The translations under genes were made by a program, and so were the position numbers. A DNA stretch of 64,000 bases from NCBI RefSeq assembly GCF_014193285.1, contig NZ_JACHZE010000002.1, positions 124,001 to 188,000 of the forward strand, read 5' to 3'. This DNA is from Atlantibacter sp. RC6. Lineage in GTDB: Bacteria > Pseudomonadota > Gammaproteobacteria > Enterobacterales > Enterobacteriaceae. This document shows positions 6,980 through 16,379 of this stretch, in pieces. The notes under the pieces were generated by a model that saw only the letters and a program-made list of their open reading frames with translations, was not told where the DNA came from and searched no databases. How positions within the stretch are numbered: the stretch's first letter is position 1; each line of letters starts with the position of its first letter.

Positions 6980-7888
6980 ATGAAGACAGAGACTTCCGGC
7001 ATCGTTGGCTTTCTTGGCTTAGGTGTGATGGGGCGCGAGATGGCGCGCAATCTCGCCCAGGCGGGCTATACCGTGCGCGCGTTTGATATTGTCAGCGGCG
7101 CGGGCGATGCGTTGCGCCAGTTCGGCGTTGAAATCGTTACTGATATTCCCTGCGCCGTAAGCGATGCCGATATCGTGATATCCATGCTGCCGGACACCCC
7201 GCAGGTTGAGGAGATCGTGCGCGGTCCGCAGGGTCTTTTAGCTGTTCCGCCGCGTGGAAAACTGTACGTGGATATGAGCACCATCGCGCCGGAAGCCACC
7301 CGCAAGCTGAGCCAGGCGTTGGCGGCTGCCGGGGTGACCATGCTGGATGCCCCGGTTTCCGGCGGGCCGATTGGCGCTAAAAACGGCACGCTGACCATTA
7401 TGGTGGGCGGTGAAGCCAGCGGGTTTGAGCAGGCGACGCCGTATTTGCGCGCCATGGGCACCACGTTAAATCACGTTGGCGCATCCGGTGCCGGGCAAAC
7501 CGTCAAGCTGTGTAATCAGCTGATTTGCGGCATCAATATCCAGGCAATTTGCGAAGCGCTGGCGCTGGCTCGCGCCTGGGATATCAATTTGCCGCAAATG
7601 CGTGAAGTGCTGCTGGGCGGATCTGCCGCATCCTGGATGCTCGACAAACTGGGGCCCGCCATGATCGAAGGCGATACCTCCGCCGGTTTTCGCATTGATT
7701 TGATGATGAAAGATCTGCGTCTGGTGCTGGAGGCGGCGCAGAAACATCCGGTTCCCCTTCCTGCGACTGCCCTTGTCGCCAGCCAATACCAGAATGCGCA
7801 GGCTTACGGTGAAGGAGCCAATGGCAACCAGGCGCTGTTCAGAGTCTATGACCGATTGACCGGCCAGCAGACCGCAAAAACTAATTAA
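6980..7888 (+). CDS. NAD(P)-dependent beta-hydroxyacid dehydrogenase (GarR/3-hydroxyisobutyrate dehydrogenase family)
   Basis: This 302-residue protein has an N-terminal Rossmann fold with GFLGLGVMG at 10-18, the substrate-binding signature DAPVSGGPIGAKNGTL at 123-138 and the catalytic lysine in GQTVKLCNQ (K176). The family oxidises or reduces small 3-hydroxyacids, such as tartronate semialdehyde to glycerate. The exact substrate is not decided by sequence. It is co-transcribed with the RpiB-like isomerase and the transporter, suggesting that an imported compound is isomerised and then oxidised or reduced. Confidence 0.88.
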   Translation: MKTETSGIVGFLGLGVMGREMARNLAQAGYTVRAFDIVSGAGDALRQFGVEIVTDIPCAVSDADIVISMLPDTPQVEEIVRGPQGLLAVPPRGKLYVDMSTIAPEATRKLSQALAAAGVTMLDAPVSGGPIGAKNGTLTIMVGGEASGFEQATPYLRAMGTTLNHVGASGAGQTVKLCNQLICGINIQAICEALALARAWDINLPQMREVLLGGSAASWMLDKLGPAMIEGDTSAGFRIDLMMKDLRLVLEAAQKHPVPLPATALVASQYQNAQAYGEGANGNQALFRVYDRLTGQQTAKTN

Positions 7889-7902
7889 CCGGGGCGAAAG
7901 TC

Positions 7903-8580
7903 ATGATGCTCGATTTCACAGCAATACTTTCACAATGGCAGCTGTTACTGGACGGCGCGACATTAACCGCCCAACTGGCCATCGTGACGACGGTGACGGG
8001 TTTTCTCATCGGCACGCTTTGCGCCGTTGCCCGGCGCTCTCACTCCAAAGTGTTTGCGAGAATCGCGGCAATCTACGTCGAATCCATCCGCAACACGCCG
8101 TTTCTGGTGCAGATCTTTCTGGTTTATTTCGGCCTTTCCAGCCTGGGTTTTTCATTTACCGCCTTCACCGTCTCGGTCATTGCGCTGACGATCAACGTGG
8201 GTGCCTACACCGCAGAGATCATGCGCGCCGGATTTGAGTCGGTGCATAAGGGGCAATGGGAGGCCGCAGAAACGCTGGGGTTAACCAAATGGCAGCAGTA
8301 CTGGCATGTTGCGCTTCGGCCTGCCATCGAACGCGTGTATCCGTCGCTGACCAGCCAGTTTATTTTGCTGATGCTGGCCTCCTCGGTGACCTCGCAGATC
8401 TCTACCGAAGAACTGACCGCGACCGCCAACTTTATTCAGTCAGAAACCTACCGCCCGTTTGAAACCTTCGTGATTGTGGCGGGTATTTATATCGCGATCT
8501 CACTGTTGATGCGCCTGGTATTCTGGTTGTTTGGACTGGTCATTTTCCCTCGCCGTCGCCGGCTTGGCACCATGATTTAG
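7903..8580 (+). CDS. Amino-acid-type ABC transporter permease (first of pair)
   Basis: This 225-residue inner-membrane protein with about five membrane helices carries the EAA loop WEAAETLGLTKWQQYWHV around residues 118-135 that docks on the ATPase. It belongs to the HisMQ/GlnP-type permeases of polar amino acid uptake systems. The next gene encodes the second permease, 12 bases downstream, so a heterodimeric channel is expected. The start is ATG 7903 or the immediately following ATG at 7906. Confidence 0.9.
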   Translation: MMLDFTAILSQWQLLLDGATLTAQLAIVTTVTGFLIGTLCAVARRSHSKVFARIAAIYVESIRNTPFLVQIFLVYFGLSSLGFSFTAFTVSVIALTINVGAYTAEIMRAGFESVHKGQWEAAETLGLTKWQQYWHVALRPAIERVYPSLTSQFILLMLASSVTSQISTEELTATANFIQSETYRPFETFVIVAGIYIAISLLMRLVFWLFGLVIFPRRRRLGTMI

Positions 8581-8592
8581 GGAGGCCTGACG

Positions 8593-9279
8593 ATGAATAT
8601 TTCCCTCAATTTCGCACATATTCAGTTTTTGCTGGAAGGCGCAGTGTGGACCGCGATCCTGTCGCTGATGGCTTTCGGCGGCGGCGGGTTAGTGGGCTTT
8701 CTGCTGGCGCTTGGCCGCATTGCGCCGGTGCGTATCGTCCGTTTAGTTGTGGCGACCTGGGTGCAGTTAATTCAGGGCACGCCGCTGCTGATTATCATGT
8801 TTATGGTCTATTTTGGGCTGCCGCAACTGGGCTTTACCATCTCGCCCCTGCTGGCGGCAGGCGTGTCGCTGACGATTTACGCCAGCGCCTACCTCGGCGA
8901 GATCTGGCGGGGCTGTATTCAGGCGGTTCCGCGCGCGCAGTGGGAGGCGGCTGAATGCCTGGCGCTCTCCCGCGTGCAACGCATGTTTAAAGTGATACTC
9001 CCGCAGGCCATTAAACTGGCTACACCGCCAACCGTGGGGTTTTCGGTGCAGATCATCAAGAACACGTCGCTGGCTTCAGTGGTGGGATTTGTCGAACTGG
9101 CGCGCGCCGGTCAGTTGATCAACAACTCCATTTTTGAGCCGTTCATTATCTATCTGATTGTTGCCACAGTCTATTTTTGCCTCTGCTTCCCGGTATCCGT
9201 GCTAAGCCGCCGTCTTGAACAGGCCGCGCCTGAGAAGAAAAGCAAGCTTCTCCAAACCGTAAGTCCACCAATCAATTAA
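8593..9279 (+). CDS. Amino-acid-type ABC transporter permease (second of pair)
   Basis: This 228-residue HisMQ-type permease has the EAA loop WEAAECLALSRVQRMFKV around 118-135 and about five membrane helices. The ribosome site GGGAGGCCTGACG precedes ATG 8593. Together with the preceding gene it forms the transmembrane part of the importer. Confidence 0.9.
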   Translation: MNISLNFAHIQFLLEGAVWTAILSLMAFGGGGLVGFLLALGRIAPVRIVRLVVATWVQLIQGTPLLIIMFMVYFGLPQLGFTISPLLAAGVSLTIYASAYLGEIWRGCIQAVPRAQWEAAECLALSRVQRMFKVILPQAIKLATPPTVGFSVQIIKNTSLASVVGFVELARAGQLINNSIFEPFIIYLIVATVYFCLCFPVSVLSRRLEQAAPEKKSKLLQTVSPPIN

Positions 9280-9297
9280 GTGCTGAAGGTTAATATT

Positions 9298-10023
9298 ATG
9301 TCCATCATTACCCTGAAAAATGTGCAAAAAAGCTTTGGCCACAACCCGGTACTGAAAGACGTCTCTTTTTCAGTGAATCAGGGGCAGGTCGTGGCACTGA
9401 TTGGCGCCAGCGGTTCAGGCAAAAGTACGGCACTGCGCTGTATCGATCGGCTGGAAACCATCAATAGCGGCAGCATTGAGGTCTGTGGACACAAAGTGGA
9501 AGATCCCCATGTCGATCTGCGCAAGCTGCGTCAGGATGTCGGGATCGTGTTCCAGAGTTACAACCTGTTTCCCCATCTGACGATTGAACAAAACATCACG
9601 TTAGGCCCGGTATCGGTCAAAAAAATGGCGAAGGCGGAAGCCCGACGGTTAGCGCTGTCCGTACTGGAGCAGGTTGGCCTGGCGGATAAAGCCGACAGCT
9701 ACCCCGAGCAGCTTTCCGGCGGGCAGCAACAGCGTGCCGCCATCGCACGTTCACTGGCAATGAAACCGAAAGTGATGTTGTTTGATGAAGTCACCTCGGC
9801 ATTAGATCCCAAACTCACCGGCGAAGTGCTGCGCGTTATTGAACGCCTGGCGGGCAGTGGCATGACCATGATTATGGTGACCCATGAGATGAATTTCGCC
9901 CGTCGGGTCGCCGATAAAATTATTTTTATGCACCAGGGAACCGTCCACGAAACCGGCACGGTCGAGATCCTGAAAACGCCAGCCACAGCGGCATTACAGG
10001 AATTTATTTCAAACGATTTGTGA
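9298..10023 (+). CDS. Amino-acid-type ABC transporter ATP-binding protein
   Basis: This 241-residue ABC ATPase has Walker A GASGSGKST near residue 37, the Q-loop VFQSYNLFPH, the signature LSGGQQQRAAIARSLA, and Walker B VMLFDEVTSALDP, closest to GlnQ/HisP-type subunits. An in-frame GTG at 9280 would add six residues, but AAGG just ahead of ATG 9298 supports the later start. It energises the two permeases upstream. Confidence 0.93.
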   Translation: MSIITLKNVQKSFGHNPVLKDVSFSVNQGQVVALIGASGSGKSTALRCIDRLETINSGSIEVCGHKVEDPHVDLRKLRQDVGIVFQSYNLFPHLTIEQNITLGPVSVKKMAKAEARRLALSVLEQVGLADKADSYPEQLSGGQQQRAAIARSLAMKPKVMLFDEVTSALDPKLTGEVLRVIERLAGSGMTMIMVTHEMNFARRVADKIIFMHQGTVHETGTVEILKTPATAALQEFISNDL

Positions 10024-10063
10024 GTCCCTCAACCCTACAAAATTCCCATGAAGGAGAATAATA

Positions 10064-10861
10064 ATGAGCCCTGCAAAACACATCTTAATGCTCGCCACAC
10101 TGTTGTCCGCCGTCGTCACGCTTCCCGTTTCGGCCAATGCTTTAGAAGAGATTCAAAAACGGGGCGAGATCCGCGTCGCGACCGACCTCTCTATTCCCCC
10201 TTCCGGGATGCTGGATGCGTCGATGAAACCCGTTGGCTCCGACGTTGAAACCGCCGAACTGCTGGCTAAAGACTGGGGACTGAAACTGAAATTCATTGAG
10301 ACAACCGGCGCGACGCGAATTCCTAACCTGCAAACCGGTAAGGCGGATATCGTGATATCTACCCTCTCCGTTACCCCTCAACGTGCGCAGGTGATTGATT
10401 TTAGCCGCGCCTATGCAGGCTTACGCTCTGTCATTGGCGCGCCTGCGGCCACCAAAATCAGCGACTGGGCCGATCTGAAAGGGCATGCCATTACCGTGAC
10501 CCGGGGAACGACTCAGGACTCCATGTTGACCAAAGACGCGGCGAAAAATGGCGTGACCATTCAACGTTATGATGACGATGCCACGATGGTCACGGCTGCC
10601 GTGAGCGGCCAGGCTTACGCGGTTGCGACATCCGCCACCCTGGTTAATCAGATCAACAAGCAAAACCCGAAGCTGGCGTTTGAACCGAAAATGACGCTAA
10701 CCGTGTTTGATTTAGCCATTGGCCTGAAAAAGAATGAGCCAGAGCTGAAAGCAAAACTCGATGAATGGATTGCGACCAACCTTAAAAATGGAAAATTGAA
10801 TGCCATTTACCAGAAGTATCACGGCGAGCCGATTCCCGCTGAGATCCTTAACCGCCCCTGA
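10064..10861 (+). CDS. Periplasmic substrate-binding protein of the ABC importer
   Basis: This 265-residue protein starts with a signal peptide (about 25 residues, ending VSANA) and then the family 3 solute-binding fold: EIQKRGEIRVATDLSIPP, GSDVETAELLAKDWG, RIPNLQTGKADIVISTLSVT, and DWADLKGHAITVTRGTTQD. The position usually filled by an amino-acid-binding aromatic/arginine pattern is present in part only, so the ligand is uncertain. GAAGGAGAATAAT before ATG 10064 is a strong ribosome site, as expected for the abundantly made binding protein at the operon end. Confidence 0.9.
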   Translation: MSPAKHILMLATLLSAVVTLPVSANALEEIQKRGEIRVATDLSIPPSGMLDASMKPVGSDVETAELLAKDWGLKLKFIETTGATRIPNLQTGKADIVISTLSVTPQRAQVIDFSRAYAGLRSVIGAPAATKISDWADLKGHAITVTRGTTQDSMLTKDAAKNGVTIQRYDDDATMVTAAVSGQAYAVATSATLVNQINKQNPKLAFEPKMTLTVFDLAIGLKKNEPELKAKLDEWIATNLKNGKLNAIYQKYHGEPIPAEILNRP

Positions 10862-10884
10862 TTTAGCATACTGGCGACCATTTC

Positions 10885-10912
10885 AGGCGTGACGTCACTG
10901 TCACGCCTTTTC
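10885..10912 (+). terminator. Terminator of the ABC transporter operon
   Basis: A 9-bp stem AGGCGTGAC/GTCACGCCT with a 6-base loop is followed by TTTT, 24 bases after the binding-protein stop. Confidence 0.85.
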
Positions 10913-10987
10913 CCCTGCTATTTTCAGCGTTGTTTTTCTTCGCTTTCAGTCGGATAGTATGCCCTTTCCCTGAGTGAAGGATCGCTA

Positions 10988-11599
10988 ATGAATTCTGCCC
11001 GTTCTCTCTGTTTGCCCGTCGGCGTAGTGCTGCTGGCCGCATTGCTTATCGTCACTGGCATCGCCACCGCCAGCAAACTCACCTGGCTGATGGAAGTGCT
11101 CCCGGTTCTCATCGTGGTGCCGATCCTGTGGGCAACCGCCCGGCGCTATCCCTTGACGCCCCTGCTCTACCTGCTGATCTTTTTTCACGCCATTATTTTG
11201 ATCGTCGGCGGGATGTACTCGTATGCCAAAGTGCCTCTCGGGTTTGAGGTACAGGAGTGGCTGAACCTCAGCCGCAACCCCTACGACAAGCTCGGCCATC
11301 TGTTTCAGGGCTTAGTCCCGGCGCTGGCGGCGCGGGAAGTGCTGATTCGCGGCGGCTTTATCAACGGGCGCAAAATGCTGGGTTTCCTGGTGTGCTGTAT
11401 CGCGCTGGCGATCAGCGCCTTTTATGAGTTGATTGAGTGGTGGGTGGCGCTGATTCTGGGCCAGGGCGCGGATGAGTTCCTCGGTACTCAGGGCGACCCG
11501 TGGGATACCCAATCCGATATGCTGTGCGCCCTGCTGGGTGCGATGATTTCCGTGTTTATCCTCGGTCCGTGGCATTCGCGGCAGATAGAAAAACTGTAA
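10988..11599 (+). CDS. yjdF: YjdF-like inner-membrane protein (DUF2238)
   Basis: This 203-residue integral membrane protein has about six hydrophobic segments. The conserved block NPYDKLGHLFQGLVPAL near 97-113, the later SAFYELIEWWVAL and the motif GTQGDPWDTQSDML are typical of the YjdF/DUF2238 family. Its function is unknown. A ribosome site AGTGAAGGATCGCTA precedes the ATG, and a terminator follows at 11606. It appears to be a single-gene unit. Confidence 0.8.
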   Translation: MNSARSLCLPVGVVLLAALLIVTGIATASKLTWLMEVLPVLIVVPILWATARRYPLTPLLYLLIFFHAIILIVGGMYSYAKVPLGFEVQEWLNLSRNPYDKLGHLFQGLVPALAAREVLIRGGFINGRKMLGFLVCCIALAISAFYELIEWWVALILGQGADEFLGTQGDPWDTQSDMLCALLGAMISVFILGPWHSRQIEKL

Positions 11600-11605
11600 T
11601 GACAG

Positions 11606-11628
11606 CCCGCCGCCCGGCGGGTTTTTTT
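11606..11628 (+). terminator. Terminator after yjdF
   Basis: The stem CCCGCC/GGCGGG with loop GCCC is followed by seven T. Confidence 0.9.
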
Positions 11629-11646
11629 ATCCTGAAAGACGCGGAC

Positions 11647-12606
11647 TCACGTCTCCAGCCACTTATCCCATGCCGGGGCGGCCGTGATCCTTTTCACCAT
11701 AAAGTCGATAAAGCTGCGTATTTTGGGGTCCTGGTGATAGCCGGGGTGATACAGCGCATACAGGCTGTATTCATGCTCTTTGACCTCATGATCCAGCAAC
11801 ACCGGCACCAGTTCGCCGCGGGCGATGTAATCGCCCAGCAAATAGGTCGGCAGGCTGACAATCCCCTGATGATGCAGCGCGGCATTCAATAGCCCCAGCG
11901 TGCTGTTAACCTCAATAACATTATTCACCTTTAACGCGCGCGGCTGGTGCTGCTCGTCGATGTAATACCAGTTATCCGAGACATTGGGATTAATCAAACA
12001 ATCATGCTGTTCCAGGTCGGCCAGCGACTGCGGGATCCCTCGCCGTTCAAAATAGGTTTTGCTGCCGCAGTACACCCAGTTGATTTTACAGATTTCCCGC
12101 AGGGCGAAGTTAGTCGGCGGACGCGCGGTGATCCGTAAGGCAATATCAAAATTCTCTTCGTTAAGATTAACGTTCCGATCATTGAGATCCACCGACAGCC
12201 GCACGTCCGGGTACGACTCCCGGTACTCGCTGTACAGCCGCATCAGATGCGACACGCCAAACGCGATGGAACAGGTGATTTTGAGCTGGCCTTGCGGATG
12301 GTGATGAAAGCTGGAAGTGTTGATTAGCGAATCATCGAGATCGCCCAGCAGACGTTGGGCGCGGATCAGCAAATATTTCCCCGGCTCGGTGAGGATAAAA
12401 GTGCGGGTGGTTCTTTTTAACAGCACGACGCCGAGGCTCTCTTCCAGTTGCGAAATACTGCGGCTCACGGACGACGGCGTCAGGCTCAGTTTTTGCGCGG
12501 CGACGGAGAAACTGTTGCATTCAACCACCTTAATGAAGATTTCTAACTGGCGAAATATCGCGTGGTTATCAATTTTTGCTTTAAATGGCATAAAAACCTT
12601 ATTCAT
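11647..12606 (-). CDS. LysR family transcriptional regulator
   Basis: About 319 residues. The N-terminal helix-turn-helix (residues about 16-75: FIKVVECNSFSVAAQKL, then SSVSRSISQLEESLG and LLKRTTRTF) is followed by a LysR substrate domain of the CrgA/DmlR type. The long frame opens further upstream at 12696, but that part does not resemble the family. ATG 12606 (preceded by GGGAGAGTG) and ATG 12591 (preceded by AAGGTTTTT) are the better starts. It is divergent from an amino acid permease and a cystathionine-lyase-like gene, which it most likely controls; the effector is unknown. Confidence 0.9.
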   Translation of the reverse strand: MNKVFMPFKAKIDNHAIFRQLEIFIKVVECNSFSVAAQKLSLTPSSVSRSISQLEESLGVVLLKRTTRTFILTEPGKYLLIRAQRLLGDLDDSLINTSSFHHHPQGQLKITCSIAFGVSHLMRLYSEYRESYPDVRLSVDLNDRNVNLNEENFDIALRITARPPTNFALREICKINWVYCGSKTYFERRGIPQSLADLEQHDCLINPNVSDNWYYIDEQHQPRALKVNNVIEVNSTLGLLNAALHHQGIVSLPTYLLGDYIARGELVPVLLDHEVKEHEYSLYALYHPGYHQDPKIRSFIDFMVKRITAAPAWDKWLET

Positions 12607-12856
12607 CACTCTCCCTCGCCCTGGCGACACCCGTTCAACAGCATATCGCGCCGTCACGCAAACAGCGACCCTCATCAACTTTTGCGTTTTACGCACAAGT
12701 CTTATTGATACTTAGCACCGCCAACGCCTTTTCGTTTCGCTGTTGATTACGTACCATGATATTGCAGTCAGAAAATGAATGAACTGAATAATAATTATCA
12801 CCGCCGTTGCAGTCATGCGTCACCATTATTTTAATAAATTGCGACAGGAAAATATT

Positions 12857-14143
12857 ATGAATGACATTTCTCACTCTGTACCCCGCTCTAAAAAGTTTCA
12901 ACCATCGATTCCATTTACCCAATATGATGCAGGATGGGTGGTATTGTGTATTGGCATGGCGATTGGCTCTGGCATTGTATTTATGCCGGTGCAAATCGGC
13001 ATAAAAGGCATTTGGGTATTTATCGCCTCGGTCATCATTGCCTATCCCGCTATCTATTTATTACAAAGCCTGTATTTAAAAACCCTTTCGGAAAGCGAAA
13101 ACTGTGAAGATTACTCTAACGTCATCACCCAGTATTTAGGGAAAAACTGGGGATTCTGGCTGGGCATCGCTTATTTTTTAATGCTGCTGCACGGTATGTT
13201 TTCTTATTCGCTGGCGGTCACCTTCGATAGCGCATCCTATATTCAGACCTTCGGATTAACTGAGGGATTACTGTCGGATTCGGTCTGGTACGGGCTGGTG
13301 ATTCTGGTGCTGCTGGTCAGCATCGCCTCACAGGGCGAACGGCTGCTGTTTAAAGTCTCCGGGCCGATGGTCTGCGTGAAGTTCGGTATTATCGTGGCGC
13401 TGGGCCTGGTGATGGTTCCGCACTGGAATTTCAATAATATCAGCGCCTTTCCACCGATTGGCTCCTTTCTGCGCGACGTGTTTCTGACATTGCCGTTTAC
13501 CCTGTTTTCGATTCTGTTTGTGCAGATCCTCAGCCCAATGAATATCGCCTACCGTAAAGTGGAGCCGGACCGGCGCATCGCCACGTACCGCGCCATTCGC
13601 GCAAATCGGGTAGCCTATATCATTCTGGCGGTGGCGGTTTTATTCTTCGCCTTTTCGTTTACCTTCGCGATTAGCCATGAGCAAGCGGTCTCCGCATTCG
13701 AGCAGAATATTTCCGCGCTGGCGATTGCCGCTCAGGTGATCCCCGGTTCGGTGGTGAAAGTGATGAGCGCCCTGTTAAATATCTTCGCGATATTAACGGC
13801 GTTTCTCGGGATTTATCTGGGCTTTCAGGAAGCGATTAAGGGCATTGTGGTGAATATTATTAGCCGCTTTATTCCTGAAGAGAAAATCAATCACCAAACG
13901 CTGAATCTGGCGATCCACGCTGGCGTGGTGCTCGGGCTGTGGGCATGGATTTCTACCCGTTTTTCGATTCTGTTTTTTATGCAGCTCGGCAGCCCGTTAT
14001 TCGGCTTAGTCTCCTGCTTAATTCCCTGTTATTTAGTTTATAAAGTCAAAACGCTGCATCAGTTTAAAGGTCCGGGCGTTTGGTTCATCACCTTTTTTGG
14101 CATCTTGCTATGCCTGTCCCCTTTCTTTAAGTTTTTTGAATAA
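12857..14143 (+). CDS. Amino acid permease, HAAAP family (serine/threonine-type transporter)
   Basis: This 428-residue protein has about 11 membrane helices. The start [20 protein letters not shown] with the following helix-breaking glycines, and [10 protein letters not shown] in the middle, are characteristic of the hydroxy/aromatic amino acid permease family that includes SdaC, TdcC and YhjV. The ATG 12857 after ACAGGAAAATATT is preferred over an upstream ATG at 12815. A 21-base gap separates it from a MetC-like lyase, so a sulphur amino acid such as cystathionine or cysteine is a plausible substrate; that is inference from context. Confidence 0.85.
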   Translation: MNDISHSVPRSKKFQPSIPFTQYDAGWVVLCIGMAIGSGIVFMPVQIGIKGIWVFIASVIIAYPAIYLLQSLYLKTLSESENCEDYSNVITQYLGKNWGFWLGIAYFLMLLHGMFSYSLAVTFDSASYIQTFGLTEGLLSDSVWYGLVILVLLVSIASQGERLLFKVSGPMVCVKFGIIVALGLVMVPHWNFNNISAFPPIGSFLRDVFLTLPFTLFSILFVQILSPMNIAYRKVEPDRRIATYRAIRANRVAYIILAVAVLFFAFSFTFAISHEQAVSAFEQNISALAIAAQVIPGSVVKVMSALLNIFAILTAFLGIYLGFQEAIKGIVVNIISRFIPEEKINHQTLNLAIHAGVVLGLWAWISTRFSILFFMQLGSPLFGLVSCLIPCYLVYKVKTLHQFKGPGVWFITFFGILLCLSPFFKFFE

Positions 14144-14164
14144 CGCTGGTTTAAGAGGTACCTG

Positions 14165-15346
14165 ATGAGTAAACAATCTCCTTCGAATTTTAGTATCGGC
14201 ACACGTCTCACCCAGATTGGCAGAGACCCGGCGCAGCAGAAAGGCTTCGTGAACAGCCCGGTGTATCGCGGCTCGACGGTAATTTTCCCCACCGTCAGCG
14301 ATATTGAAAACAACCGCGCCGAGTTTAATTACGGCACCATGGGCACCCCCACCATCGCCAATCTGGAGAAGGCGTGGAGCGAACTGGCAGGCGCGGCGGG
14401 AACCGTGCTGTCGCCTTCCGGCCTCGGCGCTATCGCCCTGGCGCTGCTCACCACCCTGAAAGCGGGCGATCATCTGCTGATGCCGGACAGCGTGTATAAA
14501 CCCACGCGCCTGTTCTGCGCGGGTTTGCTGGCGAAGATGGGCATTGAAACCGAGTATTACGACCCACTGATCGGCGCGGGAATTGCGGCGCTGTTCCGGC
14601 CAAATACCAGCACGCTGTTTTTGGAATCCCCCGGATCACAGAGCTTTGAGATCCAGGACGTGCCCGCCATGACGGCACAGGCCAAAGCGCGCGGTATCGC
14701 CACCATTATCGATAATACCTGGGCGACGCCGGTGTTTTTCCGCGCCCATGAACACGGCTGCGATTTATCGGTGGAAGCCGGGACCAAATACCTCGGCGGC
14801 CACTCCGATCTGCTGATGGGCGTGGTCTCCGCCAACGATGCCTGGTGGCCGGCGTTGCGCAAAACCTACGATCTGATGGCGATGCTGCCCGGCGCGGAAG
14901 ACTGTTTTCTGGCGCTGCGCGGCATGCGCACCCTGTATCTGCGGCTCAAAGAGGCGGAAAAACGCGGGCTGGAGATGGCGCAGTGGCTGCAATCGCGCCC
15001 GGAAGTGTTGAAAGTGCTACATCCGGCATTCCCCGATTGCCCCGGCCACGAGATCTGGAAGCGCGACTTTACCGGTTCATCCGGGCTGTTCTCGATCATT
15101 CTGCAACCGGAATACAGCAAAGCCAGCGTCGATCACATGCTGGATAATATGGCCATTTTCGCGATGGGCTACTCATGGGGCGGTTTTGAAAGCCTGATCA
15201 TTCCGTTTAACTGCGCGGAATACCGCACCGTGACGACATGGCAACCCGGCGGCAGAGCGCTGCGTCTGCAAATCGGCCTGGAAGATATGGACGATTTAAA
15301 AGCCGATCTGGCCGCCGGGCTGGAACGGCTAAAAATGTTCGTCTGA
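14165..15346 (+). CDS. PLP-dependent cystathionine beta-lyase-like enzyme (second MetC homologue)
   Basis: This 393-residue fold type I PLP enzyme has LFLESPGSQSFEIQDVP near 151-167 and IIDNTWATP near 181-189. The cofactor lysine is expected in AGTKYLGGHSD (K208). It is clearly related to the MetC at 34155, but the motif YGRRGT of MetC reads YGTMGT here (56-61), losing the arginine that in the family reaches the PLP phosphate of the partner subunit. It probably cleaves a C-S bond of a sulphur amino acid imported by the adjacent permease. It is controlled with the permease by the divergent LysR gene. Confidence 0.85.
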   Translation: MSKQSPSNFSIGTRLTQIGRDPAQQKGFVNSPVYRGSTVIFPTVSDIENNRAEFNYGTMGTPTIANLEKAWSELAGAAGTVLSPSGLGAIALALLTTLKAGDHLLMPDSVYKPTRLFCAGLLAKMGIETEYYDPLIGAGIAALFRPNTSTLFLESPGSQSFEIQDVPAMTAQAKARGIATIIDNTWATPVFFRAHEHGCDLSVEAGTKYLGGHSDLLMGVVSANDAWWPALRKTYDLMAMLPGAEDCFLALRGMRTLYLRLKEAEKRGLEMAQWLQSRPEVLKVLHPAFPDCPGHEIWKRDFTGSSGLFSIILQPEYSKASVDHMLDNMAIFAMGYSWGGFESLIIPFNCAEYRTVTTWQPGGRALRLQIGLEDMDDLKADLAAGLERLKMFV

Positions 15347-15348
15347 GG

Positions 15349-16188
15349 TCAACGGCAGTCGGGCTGTTGCTGTAGCAGCGACGGCCAGACTGCCGCCCAG
15401 TCCGATCCATGCGCCATCCCCTGCACCTCTTCGATACGCACGCACTGGCCTCCCGCCGCCTGCTGGAAACGCCGCGCCGTTGCTGGCGGCACAGTGGTGT
15501 CGGCGCTGCCGGTAAAATGGATCTGCGGCAGGTGCGCCAGTTGTGGAGCAACGTCGATAGCGCTTAACGCATCAGGCATCGCATAAACGTGATGCGCGGC
15601 GTTAACGTAAGCCACATCCAGATTGCCCGCCACGGTGCGCAGCGATCGCACGTCATCACGGCGCGCGGCGATAAGCGCGGCAATTGCGCCACCGCCAGAA
15701 TACCCGACCAGCTCGATCGGCATCCCGGGCCAGAGGCGCAGCGCCTGGCTTAGCGCCTCATTCATCGCCTGCACGACCTGCGGCGAAAAACGGTTATCGG
15801 TCCACCAGGTCACGCCACAGTTTGCCGGAAGCGGCGGGCCGATAAACTGACAGGGCCGCGCCAGATACAACACGTTAGCGGAGGTGTCCGCCGCCGCCAG
15901 CGTCAGCCCGGTGGGCTGGCGCGGCGTCGGGTCGTCAGAGGGACGCGTGCGGCTGACCCAGGCGAAACCATCGCCCTCGATATACACCCGCACCGGCTGT
16001 GCAGGGTCGCTGATGCGCTGCCAGCTACGCAATTCGAAGAACGCGGTGGGTAAATTTTGACTGTTCAGACCAGATTTTTTTGCCAGCAGCGCCGCGCGGT
16101 CCCGGCTGTCGGCGTTAATACATCCAGCCAATAAAAATACCAGCGTTATCAACCAATAATAACGTGACGTATACAAGCGCAGCGGCAT
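15349..16188 (-). CDS. Alpha/beta-hydrolase fold lipoprotein
   Basis: This 279-residue protein has a lipoprotein signal peptide ending LVFLLAGC (lipobox, Cys22). The nucleophile elbow GYSGGG, an acid in TGSADTTVPP and a late His in MAHGSDW form a likely Ser-Asp-His triad. I know it only as an uncharacterised hydrolase/lipoprotein; the substrate is unknown. It converges on the cystathionine-lyase-like gene with a gap of two bases and lies divergent to the autotransporter gene, so the 191-base region 16189-16379 serves both promoters. Confidence 0.8.
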   Translation of the reverse strand: MPLRLYTSRYYWLITLVFLLAGCINADSRDRAALLAKKSGLNSQNLPTAFFELRSWQRISDPAQPVRVYIEGDGFAWVSRTRPSDDPTPRQPTGLTLAAADTSANVLYLARPCQFIGPPLPANCGVTWWTDNRFSPQVVQAMNEALSQALRLWPGMPIELVGYSGGGAIAALIAARRDDVRSLRTVAGNLDVAYVNAAHHVYAMPDALSAIDVAPQLAHLPQIHFTGSADTTVPPATARRFQQAAGGQCVRIEEVQGMAHGSDWAAVWPSLLQQQPDCR

Positions 16189-16379
16189 AATGGCATCCTG
16201 ACTAAGTGAAATATCATTTCAAAATTTAATTTAAGTCTTATTTTCGCGCTGAGATAGTTAAGAAATTGTGATTGATCTTGTCATGTAAATCGCTATTCTG
16301 CCGATAAATAACATCGGATAATTCCTTAATTATTTATACCTGCTTTTTTCGATAACAATTAGACATCGCAACGGACATT

